15,923 nucleotides of DNA from CAZFDT01 sp964518335 (GTDB lineage Bacteria > Planctomycetota > Phycisphaerae > Phycisphaerales > Phycisphaeraceae), in assembly GCA_964518335.1 (NCBI GenBank), contig CAZFDT010000107.1:1-15923 (forward strand), given 5' to 3'. Both the position numbers and the translations under genes were made by a program. Positions 6,152-13,781 of the stretch are shown one piece after another (within the stretch, counting starts at the first letter, position 1; every line of letters starts with the position of its first letter). Under the pieces are notes generated by a model. The model did not search any database. It had not been told where the DNA came from and saw only the letters and a program-made list of their open reading frames with translations.

Positions 6152-7533
6152 CACGCCGAGGGTTGCTCCACACGCTGCGCACGGGGATGGCGCGCCCTCA
6201 CGACCGGCGACGCCAGCAGCCCGTCCACGTTGATGGGGTCGCCGGTACGGATCGATTCGTTGGCTGCGACGCCCAGCAGCAGCGCGTTGACGCCGTCGAT
6301 CAGCGACGCCTTGCGCGCCAGCGGATCCACGGGCGGGTCGTGGCAGAGTAACTGCTGCAGCATCGGGTCGTCGGCGCCCTCATGGCCACCCGAGCCCTCG
6401 GGCACCGGCACGTCGTAGGGGGCCTTGAACATCGGAAAGACGCGCAGTTCGCGCGGCCGCGTGTGCGATCCACTCGTTCCGTTGCCCGCGTCCGCGCCGG
6501 GCGCGTCGATCACGTGCGCGCTCTTCTGGTGGAACCACTCGATCCGACCTCGCGTGCCCGTGATGGCGACGCGCCCGCCTTCCCAAGGCGAGTAGGCCAG
6601 AAGAGAGTAATTGAGCATGACACCGTTCTGATACTTGGCCAGCACATGCATTGTGTCCTCGGCGGTGATGTTGTCGCCGAACACGTTCTGATCACGAACG
6701 TAGCCCGAGTCGCCCTCGGCGTCGTAGTACATCGCGCGCAGGTCATCCTGTGCGGTGAGATCGATCGCGAACGGATCGTTGCGGGCCTGGTCCATGCCTG
6801 TGTAGCGATCATAGGCATATCGTTCGCCGCGTGCCTCGGCGTTCTGCCTGCCGTAGAACTTCAACTCGCCGTGAGCGTACACGCGCGCGGGGCGCGACTT
6901 GACCCAGAAGTTGATCAGGTCAAAGTGGTGGGTCGCCTTGTGGACGAGCAATCCGCCGGACTTGCTCTTGTCGCGATGCCAGCGGCGAAAATAGTCCGCG
7001 CCGTGCGACGTGTCGAGCGTCCAGGCGAAATCAACCGCCAGCGGTGAACCGATGGCTCCGTCCATCAGCAGTTGCCTGATCAGCGTCGCGCCGGGCACGT
7101 ACCTGGCGTTGAACGCCACATGCACGACGCAACCGGTCCGTCGCTGCGTGTTGACGATCGCCTGCATCTTGCCCACGTCCACCGTCAATGGCTTTTCGGT
7201 GATGACGTTGCAGCCCAACTCCATCCCTTTGATGATGTACAGGTGATGCGTGCAGTCCACGCTTGTCACGATCACCGCGTGGGCGCGTTGCTGACGCACC
7301 ATCGTCTCAAACTGGTCGTCGAGATAAGTCGGAATCGGCTGGCACCCGAACTGGGCGATGATCCGGCGGTTCCAGGCGTTCATCCTCGTCTGACTGACAT
7401 CGCAGAAGCCGACGAGTTCAGCCTGATCGCGGTACGCCCCCAGCATGGCCTCGATGAACATCGCGGCGCGTGCCCCACATCCGACAATCACGTATCGCGT
7501 TCTTGCAGACACAGCCACCGGCCTTTCCACCAT
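6151..7533 (-). CDS. Gfo/Idh/MocA-family NAD(P)-dependent oxidoreductase
   Basis: A 460-residue protein. The N-terminal Rossmann domain begins with YVIVGCGARA (GCG at 18-20). EKPLTVD follows at 113-119, with Lys114 in the conserved EKP motif of this family. The C-terminal domain carries GADYFRRWHRDKSKSGG and HKATHHFD at 198-205, then ITAEDTMHVLAKYQNG and WEGGRVAITGTRGRIEW. These long motifs match the subgroup common in Planctomycetota and Verrucomicrobiota. The family oxidises or reduces hydroxyl groups of sugars, cyclitols or their derivatives with NAD(P). The substrate here is unknown. The start at 7533 places the Rossmann fold where expected; the frame stays open upstream to 7647, but no Shine-Dalgarno supports those codons. 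It is coupled to the downstream esterase through TGATG and is co-directional with the upstream PqaA-type gene. Confidence 0.9.
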   Translation of the reverse strand: MVERPVAVSARTRYVIVGCGARAAMFIEAMLGAYRDQAELVGFCDVSQTRMNAWNRRIIAQFGCQPIPTYLDDQFETMVRQQRAHAVIVTSVDCTHHLYIIKGMELGCNVITEKPLTVDVGKMQAIVNTQRRTGCVVHVAFNARYVPGATLIRQLLMDGAIGSPLAVDFAWTLDTSHGADYFRRWHRDKSKSGGLLVHKATHHFDLINFWVKSRPARVYAHGELKFYGRQNAEARGERYAYDRYTGMDQARNDPFAIDLTAQDDLRAMYYDAEGDSGYVRDQNVFGDNITAEDTMHVLAKYQNGVMLNYSLLAYSPWEGGRVAITGTRGRIEWFHQKSAHVIDAPGADAGNGTSGSHTRPRELRVFPMFKAPYDVPVPEGSGGHEGADDPMLQQLLCHDPPVDPLARKASLIDGVNALLLGVAANESIRTGDPINVDGLLASPVVRARHPRAQRVEQPSA

Positions 7534-7758
7534 CGTCCGCCACCGGTCACGGCTCAAGTTTACACCCCGGAGTTGCTGACGCAAGCAATTTGCATCGATG
7601 GCCATACCGCGCCGTGTGCCGCGGCGGCAGTTACAAATCATATCCAATTTATAAACAAGACTTTATATGTGGCGACGCCCGGCGTCACCGCGCAATCATC
7701 AGATGATGCAATGTTAGCAGTGCGGCCCAAAGTCCGACGCCGCGGCGCCATGCGTGGC
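7534..7758. other. Intergenic region between PqaA-type gene and Gfo/Idh gene
   Basis: A 225-base stretch between co-directional minus-strand genes. It holds an AT-rich patch (about 7631-7670) with TATGAT on the minus strand (7642-7637) as a possible -10 box, but no clear -35. On the minus strand 7689-7671 can form a 7-pair hairpin, followed by an AT-rich but broken T-tract, so it is only a weak terminator candidate for the PqaA-type gene. A 13-bp palindrome, ATCATC-A-GATGAT, lies at 7695-7707. An internal promoter for the dehydrogenase-esterase pair is likely but not proven. Confidence 0.4.
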
Positions 7759-9123
7759 TCAATTCTCCGCTTCGAGCACGCGAATTGTCGTGGTCAGGTG
7801 CAGGGGCAGCAGGCCGCGCGGATAGACGGCTTCGGCAAACATCGCGCGGTAGCCCTGGCCCGGTCGGGCAACGCGCGCGACCGCCTCCCCTGCCGGGCTC
7901 ACCTTCACAGGCTTGCTCGACCAGCGCGCCTGGCGAAAGTCGCGCGTCGGCGCCTCGGCAGTCCACACGTTCACCTGCGATGATGCCTCGCCCGTGGCGA
8001 GGGTCAACTCGACGGTCCCATCGGCACCCTGGCTGTACGCCCAGCGAATCGCAGGCAACGGCGCCTGGCGATGTGCGTGACGATGAAGCGCCAGCAGCCC
8101 GCCCATGATGCGTTGCCAGTCGTGGGCAAGGTCGTGGTCGGCGTTGGGCACATACATGATGTACTTCTCGCCGACGAGCCCATCCCAGTAGAGGTTCAGG
8201 CTGTCGAGCGTCCAGTAGCCGTCGTTGGTGCCCAGCAGCAGCATCTTGGGCTGCGTGATCTGCTGGCGGTAGCTGTAGGGATCGACGATCTGCCGCAGGC
8301 TTTCCCCCGCCTCGCCGACCATGCGATGATGAAGGTTCAGGTCGGTGTAGTCGTGAATGCGATTCGACAGGGCGCCGTATGCCATGACCTGGTGCGGAAA
8401 CTGCGCCTCGATATTCAGCATGTCGATGACCATCGGCGCCAGCGCCCGCACGCGCGGGTCCACGGCGGCGGTGAGCCAGGTGGTCCAGCCCCGCTTCGAC
8501 GCGCCCGTGACAGTGAAGCTCATGATATTGAGCTTGAGATCCTGTTCCGCGAACGCCTCGACGGCGTCCATCGCACGAACGGCGCTCTTCACCATGGGCA
8601 ACAGCAGCGGCCAACTGGCGTCTCCCGAGCCCAGATAACGGTCGAACGTCATCGCAATGATGGCGTCTTCCCTCTTGCCATCGAAGATGGGCTGGCGCGG
8701 CACGTTCAACAGCACCGCGATCGGACAACCCATCTGCTGGGCGTAGGCGGCCAGAAGCACGGCCTCCTTGGGCAGCTTCGTGCTCGCCGGGTCGATGGGC
8801 TGCGCATCACTGTCACGCCAGGAGCCGCCTTCAATCACCAGCAGGGCGTCGGTGTTGGCCCGAACATTCGGCGGCGTCAGCACGAACAGGCGATGCTGCC
8901 AGACCAGGTCGCGCCACGTCTGCGAGGTCAACGTCAGCTCGACGAGATTGACCGGCCCAAGCGAGATGCGCTGGCGGACCCCCCACGCGTAGCTGGCGTC
9001 GGCGCGTTCCACATAGGCGCGCAACGCCTGCTGCGGCGATGCATCGGCCCGTGCCGTCGCGGCCACCAGCAGCAGGCACATGGCCGCACCGCTCAACACC
9101 ACCCGACTCCGCCGATGTTCCAT
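7759..9123 (-). CDS. PhoPQ-activated pathogenicity-related (PqaA-type) alpha/beta-hydrolase, exported
   Basis: A 454-residue protein with an N-terminal signal peptide (RRSR, hydrophobic core, TARA|D, cleavage near residue 26). The mature part follows the PqaA family pattern: ALRAYVERADASYAW, LTLTSQTWRDLVWQH near 64-77, LLVIEGGSW at 94-102, FTVTGASKRGW with Ser209 as the likely nucleophile, DPRVRALAPMVIDMLN, then LLLGTNDGYW with Asp301 and PNADHDLAH with His330 as the rest of the triad. The C-terminal 100 residues form a beta-rich domain. It should act in the periplasm or outside the cell. PqaA family members are poorly characterised serine hydrolases, so the substrate is open. The ATG at 9123 has GGAG 8 nt upstream. 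It heads a minus-strand series with the Gfo/Idh and esterase genes, which suggests a common pathway. Confidence 0.9.
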   Translation of the reverse strand: MEHRRSRVVLSGAAMCLLLVAATARADASPQQALRAYVERADASYAWGVRQRISLGPVNLVELTLTSQTWRDLVWQHRLFVLTPPNVRANTDALLVIEGGSWRDSDAQPIDPASTKLPKEAVLLAAYAQQMGCPIAVLLNVPRQPIFDGKREDAIIAMTFDRYLGSGDASWPLLLPMVKSAVRAMDAVEAFAEQDLKLNIMSFTVTGASKRGWTTWLTAAVDPRVRALAPMVIDMLNIEAQFPHQVMAYGALSNRIHDYTDLNLHHRMVGEAGESLRQIVDPYSYRQQITQPKMLLLGTNDGYWTLDSLNLYWDGLVGEKYIMYVPNADHDLAHDWQRIMGGLLALHRHAHRQAPLPAIRWAYSQGADGTVELTLATGEASSQVNVWTAEAPTRDFRQARWSSKPVKVSPAGEAVARVARPGQGYRAMFAEAVYPRGLLPLHLTTTIRVLEAEN

Positions 9124-9371
9124 ATCACGATCTCCACGTCATGACGTTGCTTGTGTGATACACGCGTAGCCGGAAGCATGTTACATCCTCATGGAAGACA
9201 GTTCTGCCTCCGCACGCGCGACAAGCTGCCAAGCTGGAGCGCCCCCTGATGACGCCGTGGCGATTTGCCGCGGGGAACGGGTCAAGCCTGCGTCGCGGGT
9301 GGCCGACGAACTGGATATCCTTACGGCGTGTCAGGGCGTGAGCGTTATGGGACGGGGCTCAGGGGACGTGT
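9124..9371. other. Divergent intergenic region between PqaA-type gene and rmlA
   Basis: 248 bases that must hold promoters for both directions. I see GGAG for the PqaA-type gene, GGGGA 5 nt before the rmlA ATG, and a 12-bp palindrome at 9136-9147. No -35/-10 pair is convincing on either strand. A small open frame crossing into rmlA lacks any coding evidence. Confidence 0.45.
9136..9147. promoter_or_regulatory. 12-bp perfect palindrome ACGTCATGACGT in the PqaA-type 5' leader
   Basis: The site lies 13 nt upstream of the ATG and directly before the GGAG ribosome-binding site. A bound protein or a change in RNA structure there would affect expression. A 12-bp palindrome is expected a few times by chance in a window this long, so only the position is suggestive. 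Confidence 0.25.
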
Positions 9372-10259
9372 ATGAAGGGCATCATTCTCGCCGGCGGGCT
9401 GGGCACGAGGCTGCGGCCGCTGACGTGGGCCGTCAGCAAGCAGCTCCTGCCGGTCTATAACAAGCCGATGATCTACTATCCCCTGTCCGTGCAGATGCTG
9501 GCGGGCATCCGGGAAGTGCTGGTGATCAGCACGCCCGAGCACCTGCCGCTGTTCCGGCTGCTGCTGGGCGACGGATCGAAGTGGGGCATGCGGTTCAGCT
9601 ACGTCGAGCAGCCCGAGCCCGCGGGGCTGGCGCAGGCGTTCCTGCTGGACAAGGGCTTCATCGGGCGCGACCCGGTGTGCCTGATCCTGGGCGACAATAT
9701 CTTCCACGGCTCGGGGCTGTCGAGGCAAGTGCAGCAGGCGGCGGCGATGCGCGAGGGAGCGACGATCTTCGGTTACGCCGTCAAGGACCCGCAGCGCTAC
9801 GGCGTGGTCGAGTTCGACGCCGCGGGCAAGGCGATCTCGATCGAGGAGAAGCCGTCCCATCCGAAGAGCCACTTCGCCGTGCCGGGGCTGTATTTCTACG
9901 ACAACGAGGTGGTGACGATCAGCGAGAACCTCAAGCCCTCGCCGCGCGGCGAGTTGGAGATCACCGACGTGAACCGGGTGTATCTGCAGCGGGGCAGGCT
10001 GAACGTGCTCGTGTGGAGCCGGGGCACGGCGTGGCTGGACGCCGGCACGCACGAGTCGCTGCTGGACGCCAGCGAGTTCGTCCGCGCTATCGAGGACCGG
10101 CAGGCGACGATGATCGGCTGCCCCGAGGAAGTGGCGTACCGCATGAAGTTCATCGACGCCGGCCAGCTCGAAAAGCTCGCCGCGGAGATGAAGGGCAACA
10201 GTTACGGGCAGTACCTGCTCGACCTGCTCAAGGAACCGGCGGGGGCGTACCACCTGTGA
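9372..10259 (+). CDS. rmlA: Glucose-1-phosphate thymidylyltransferase
   Basis: A 295-residue cytosolic enzyme that makes dTDP-glucose from glucose-1-phosphate and dTTP, the first step of the dTDP-rhamnose pathway. The sequence shows the nucleotide-binding loop GGLGTRLRPLT (8-18), SKQLLPVYNKPMIYYP (22-37), LILGDNIFHG with Asp108 expected to bind the metal, YGVVEF, EEKPSHPKS from 158, GELEITDVN (193-201) and WLDAGTHESL with Asp223. The length matches RmlA/RfbA. ATG 9372 has GGGGA 5 nt upstream. It is the first of three co-directional genes, with 51 bases before rmlD. Confidence 0.96.
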   Translation: MKGIILAGGLGTRLRPLTWAVSKQLLPVYNKPMIYYPLSVQMLAGIREVLVISTPEHLPLFRLLLGDGSKWGMRFSYVEQPEPAGLAQAFLLDKGFIGRDPVCLILGDNIFHGSGLSRQVQQAAAMREGATIFGYAVKDPQRYGVVEFDAAGKAISIEEKPSHPKSHFAVPGLYFYDNEVVTISENLKPSPRGELEITDVNRVYLQRGRLNVLVWSRGTAWLDAGTHESLLDASEFVRAIEDRQATMIGCPEEVAYRMKFIDAGQLEKLAAEMKGNSYGQYLLDLLKEPAGAYHL

Positions 10260-10310
10260 TCGGCGCGCCAGACGCCGGGGCCGAGGACGGCCCGGCTCAC
10301 TCGACACGCT

Positions 10311-11177
10311 ATGACTCAAACCTCTCCTGTCTATGTGATCGTCGGCTGCGCCGGCATGCTCGGGCGGGCGTGGCGCGAGCTGCTGCACGCGCGGGGGTTG
10401 ACGTTTGCCGCGATGGACCTGCCGCAGATCGACATCACCGATGCGTCGTCGATCGAGGCGAACATCGGGCCGGACGTGGGCGCGGTGGTCAACTGCGCCG
10501 CCTACACCGCGGTGGACAAGGCCGAGGAGGACGAGGCGACAGCCACGCGAATCAACGGCGAGGCGGTGCGGTTGCTGGCGGCACGGTGCAGGACCATCGG
10601 GGCGACGCTGGTGCATTACTCGACCGACTACGTGTTCGACGGCCGGGCGACGGCGCCGTACCGCGTCGATCAGCCGCACGACCCGGTCAACGCCTACGGC
10701 CGCAGCAAGGCCGCGGGGGAGCGGGCCCTGCTCGACAGCGGCTGCCGTTACCTGCTGGTGCGCACGAGCTGGCTGTACGCGCCGTGGGGTAACAACTTTG
10801 TTCGCACCATGATCAAGCTCACCGGGGAAAAGGCCGAGTTGAAGGTGGTCGATGACCAGCGCGGCCGGCCGACGAGCGCCCAGCACCTGGCCCGGACCAC
10901 GCTCGCGCTGCTCGACATGCAGGCGCGCGGCGTGTTCCACGTGACCGACGGTGGCGAGTGCACGTGGCACGGCTTTGCCGCCGAGATCGCACGCCTGGCG
11001 GGACACGGCCACTGCAACATCATCCCCTGCACGACCGACGAGTTCCCCCGCCCCGCCCGTCGCCCCGCCTACAGCGTGCTGGACCTGACCCGCGCCGAGG
11101 CGATGCTCGGGCCGATGCCCGACTGGCGCGACAACCTGCGGGCCGTGATGCAACAGCTCGAAGAGGCAAAGGTCTGA
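10311..11177 (+). CDS. rmlD: dTDP-4-dehydrorhamnose reductase
   Basis: A 288-residue short-chain dehydrogenase of the RmlD type, which reduces dTDP-4-keto-L-rhamnose to dTDP-L-rhamnose with NAD(P)H. It has the nucleotide-binding GCAGMLG (12-18), the NCAAYTAVDKAEED segment typical of RmlD, STDYVFDG at 104-111, and the catalytic YGRSK with Tyr129 and Lys133. RPTSAQHLA and RRPAYSVLD mark the C-terminal part. Nothing Shine-Dalgarno-like precedes the ATG, but it fits the family N-terminus. The stop is followed after 3 bases by rmlB, so the two are in one operon. RmlD normally acts on the product of the epimerase RmlC, which is not encoded here. Confidence 0.93.
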   Translation: MTQTSPVYVIVGCAGMLGRAWRELLHARGLTFAAMDLPQIDITDASSIEANIGPDVGAVVNCAAYTAVDKAEEDEATATRINGEAVRLLAARCRTIGATLVHYSTDYVFDGRATAPYRVDQPHDPVNAYGRSKAAGERALLDSGCRYLLVRTSWLYAPWGNNFVRTMIKLTGEKAELKVVDDQRGRPTSAQHLARTTLALLDMQARGVFHVTDGGECTWHGFAAEIARLAGHGHCNIIPCTTDEFPRPARRPAYSVLDLTRAEAMLGPMPDWRDNLRAVMQQLEEAKV

Positions 11178-11180
11178 CGC

Positions 11181-12218
11181 ATGAAGATTCTGCTCACCGG
11201 CGGCTGCGGGTTCATCGGGTCCAACTTCGTGCGCTTCGTGCTGCGCGAGCGGCCGCACTGCTCGATCATCAACCTCGACGCGCTGACGTATTCGGGGAAC
11301 CTGGAGAATCTGGCTGGCGTCGAGCGTGAGTTTGCCGGCCGTTACCGCTTCGTCAAAGGCGACATCAATGACATCGACCTGGCGCAGCAGCTCATCGCCG
11401 AGTGCGACGCCGTGGTTCACATGGCCGCCGAAAGCCACGTGGACCGCAGCATTCTCGACGCCCGGCCGTTCGTCGTGACCAACGTGCTGGGCACGCAGAC
11501 GATGCTCGACGCCATGCGCCGCGTGGACCAGCAGAACAAGAAGCGCTTCCTGCACGTTTCGACCGACGAGGTATTCGGGGATCTGCCGCTGGACGACCCG
11601 TCGCTGAAGTTCGACGAGACGACGCCGTACGCGCCCAGCAGCCCCTACTCGGCGAGCAAGGCCGCCAGCGACATGATCGCCCTGGCCTACGCGCACACGT
11701 TCGGCATGCAGGTGTGCGTGACCAACTGCAGCAACAACTTCGGGCCTTACCAGTTCCCCGAGAAGGTGATCCCGCTGTTCGTGACCAACCTGATCGAGGG
11801 CAAAAAGGTCCCGCTCTACGGTGACGGCCGCAACGTCCGCGACTGGCTGCACGTCGAGGACCACAACGAGGCCGTGCTCACCGTGCTCGAAAAGGGCGAT
11901 TTCACCGGGGGAAACCGCTACTGCATCGGCGGCGACAACGAACGCAGCAACCTCGAACTGACGCACGCCATCCTGCGCCTGATGGGCAAGGACGAGAGCT
12001 GGATCCAGCCGGTGAAGGACCGCCCCGGCCACGACCGCCGCTACGCCATCTGTGCCCGCAAGATCAAGCGCGAACTCAACTGGGAGCCGTCTCGCAGCCG
12101 GTGGCCCGACGCCCTGGCCGCGACCGTCAAGTGGTACGTGGATCACGCCGACTGGTGGCGCCACGTCAAGAGCGGCGAATACCGCGGCTACTACGAGAAG
12201 CAGTACGCGGAGCGGTGA
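11181..12218 (+). CDS. rmlB: dTDP-glucose 4,6-dehydratase
   Basis: A 345-residue extended short-chain dehydrogenase that converts dTDP-glucose to dTDP-4-keto-6-deoxyglucose with tightly bound NAD. The sequence shows GGCGFIGSNF (7-16), NLDALTYSGN (31-40), HMAAESHVDRSI, STDEVFGDL with Thr128, Asp129 and Glu130 in the catalytic positions, YSASKAASD with Tyr156 and Lys160, NCSNNFGPYQFPEK, and RNVRDWLHVEDH. These are diagnostic of RmlB/RfbB, and the length is normal. It begins 3 bases after the rmlD stop. Its TGA (12216-12218) is immediately followed by the complement of the stop codon of the convergent gene, leaving no intergenic space and no terminator. Confidence 0.96.
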   Translation: MKILLTGGCGFIGSNFVRFVLRERPHCSIINLDALTYSGNLENLAGVEREFAGRYRFVKGDINDIDLAQQLIAECDAVVHMAAESHVDRSILDARPFVVTNVLGTQTMLDAMRRVDQQNKKRFLHVSTDEVFGDLPLDDPSLKFDETTPYAPSSPYSASKAASDMIALAYAHTFGMQVCVTNCSNNFGPYQFPEKVIPLFVTNLIEGKKVPLYGDGRNVRDWLHVEDHNEAVLTVLEKGDFTGGNRYCIGGDNERSNLELTHAILRLMGKDESWIQPVKDRPGHDRRYAICARKIKRELNWEPSRSRWPDALAATVKWYVDHADWWRHVKSGEYRGYYEKQYAER

Positions 12219-13706
12219 TTACCATGCTCGACGCGAGCGCCGAAGCAGCACGACGCCCAATGCCGCCAGTGCGGCCAGGCCCGTTGGCTCAGGAATGACG
12301 ATGGTTGCGCGAGCAAGGGGGTCGCCCATGACAACGTGCTGCCACGAGAGGTAGGGGATCGCCGCCCAAGCCGCCTCGGCCCAGGTCAAGCCCTCGAACA
12401 GAAACGCATTCATCAGAAGCTCGGAGTCCGCCAGGCTGAAGGCGAAGGGCTCCCACGCGTTGCCGATGCCCAGCGTGCCGCCGTTGGCCAGCCATTGAGC
12501 CAGCGAGCCGAAATCCAGAAAATGCGGGAGGCCGCCGAAGGGTCGAGCACCGTAGCTCTCGGCCGTCAGCAGGATGGCGCCATCGACAAGTTGACCGTTG
12601 AATGTGTTGAGGTAGTTGGCCTGCTGATTGTCGTTGAAGGTGTGATTACCGCCAAGCGTTACCAGCGCGGCCACGGGCCCTGTGATGGATTGCTTGTTGG
12701 CGTCGGGCACGGTTCCGGTGGCGGTCGCGCCGATCAGAAATGCGCTCGTCTTGTCGTGGGTGAACGTATCGTATTGACCAGTCAGGAGCGCCGCCAGATC
12801 GTCGTAATCGTTGCCTTTGTATGCCGGATCGGAAGCCTTGGGGGAAAACATGGCGACATCGTCCACTTCGTTGCCGCCGAGCAGGCTGTTGTTGTTTTCG
12901 TCGATGATGATGCGATCAGTCAGCCGGTTGAACGTGATGTTCTGCGAGCGATCGAGGGAGTTGATGACGTCGGCGACGGTGTTGCCATCGAGTCGTGTCA
13001 CGAGGAACATCGCGCCGGCCGTGGAAAGGGGGTTCCCGGCAGTGGTCTCCCGAAGGCGCCACAGTGCGTTGGCATTGCCGAAGTTTTCGAGCGTCTTGCT
13101 GGTGAACGCCGTACGGGTAAAGGACGTGATGCTGCTGGTGGATCCGTGATAGGGGTTGAGGATGGCCTGATCGGCCGCCGAGTCGAAGCCCGCGCCGTTG
13201 CCTGCCGCGAGGTTGAACTGCAGCAGCGTCAGCTCGGAATCGACGGTCGCGTAGGTAAGGTTCCCGTTGTTGAACAGCGTCTGCGCGCTGGCCGGCGCAT
13301 CGCCCGCGTTCGGCGAGCCGCCCAGATCCTGAATGCGGTGCGGCAAGCCCTTGGTCAGCGTGATGGCCATGACCTGGTTCTGCAGGTTGTTCGTGGTGAT
13401 GTAGTTGAGCACCTTCTGACGAATCTTGGTGTCATAATCGGCGTAGCTGATGTTGCCCGCCAAAAGCGAGGCGTCGTTCAGATCAAGCGCCAGCGCATTG
13501 GGATAAAGCGACTGGTAGTAGTTCTTGATGTCCACACTGTCGTTGCTGGCCGTGTTGGGATCGGTATTGACCGTGGACTGGGAGTTGTAGATCACCAGCA
13601 CCTGGTTTTCCTGCAGCGCGGCAGTTGCCGCCGAACTGAGCCAAGCGGCAAGAAGCGCGACGCAGACCACCGCCACGCAACGACACACACGATGTGGACA
13701 AGCCAT
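12219..13706 (-). CDS. TIGR03790-family secreted protein with PEP-CTERM tail
   Basis: A 495-residue protein of unknown function. A signal peptide covers about residues 1-29 (hydrophobic core, then ATA|A). The body has features of the TIGR03790 family: NQVLVIYNSQS (34-44), IKNYYQSLYPNALALDL, MAITLTKGLPHRI, TVDSELTLLQ, MFLVTRLDG, and near the end GGTLGIGNAWEPF and YLSWQHVVMGDPL. The C-terminus is IPEPTGLAAL (from 471), a hydrophobic helix, then RRSRRAW, a PEP-CTERM tail. As I recall the family description, it occurs only in genomes that also carry an exosortase. GGAGGAG stands 9 nt before the ATG. The neighbouring rml genes fit the link between PEP-CTERM systems and surface polysaccharide. No catalytic role can be assigned. 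Confidence 0.9.
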   Translation of the reverse strand: MACPHRVCRCVAVVCVALLAAWLSSAATAALQENQVLVIYNSQSTVNTDPNTASNDSVDIKNYYQSLYPNALALDLNDASLLAGNISYADYDTKIRQKVLNYITTNNLQNQVMAITLTKGLPHRIQDLGGSPNAGDAPASAQTLFNNGNLTYATVDSELTLLQFNLAAGNGAGFDSAADQAILNPYHGSTSSITSFTRTAFTSKTLENFGNANALWRLRETTAGNPLSTAGAMFLVTRLDGNTVADVINSLDRSQNITFNRLTDRIIIDENNNSLLGGNEVDDVAMFSPKASDPAYKGNDYDDLAALLTGQYDTFTHDKTSAFLIGATATGTVPDANKQSITGPVAALVTLGGNHTFNDNQQANYLNTFNGQLVDGAILLTAESYGARPFGGLPHFLDFGSLAQWLANGGTLGIGNAWEPFAFSLADSELLMNAFLFEGLTWAEAAWAAIPYLSWQHVVMGDPLARATIVIPEPTGLAALAALGVVLLRRSRRAW

Positions 13707-13781
13707 ATCCGTTCACTCCTCCTCCCGGGCACGATGAGCTACATGAATCTACCCGCCAACCGCCCCGATGCCAAGGTTTTT

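Noticed and set aside
5162..6418. A 418-codon plus-strand frame opposite the esterase and dehydrogenase
   Set aside because: It spans the junction of two real minus-strand genes and has no domain signature.
7710..7719. AATGTTAGCA, shared with 2642-2651 at the regulator start
   Set aside because: Many shared 10-mers are expected by chance in 16 kb, and the two sites differ in setting: one is a -10 box, the other lies after a stop codon.
9191..9460. An 89-codon plus-strand frame before and into rmlA
   Set aside because: It overlaps the rmlA start in another frame and has no ribosome-binding site or motif.
9345..12164. A 939-codon open frame on the minus strand opposite the rml genes
   Set aside because: It is the antisense shadow of three unmistakable plus-strand enzymes. 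High-GC codon bias leaves the opposite frame free of stops, and its translation is low-complexity, rich in Arg, Val, His and Ala, with no family motif.
12225..12237. GCTCG-ACG-CGAGC mini-hairpin near the rmlB end as a terminator
   Set aside because: It has only five pairs and a three-base loop, no U-tract on either strand, and lies inside the TIGR03790 coding sequence.
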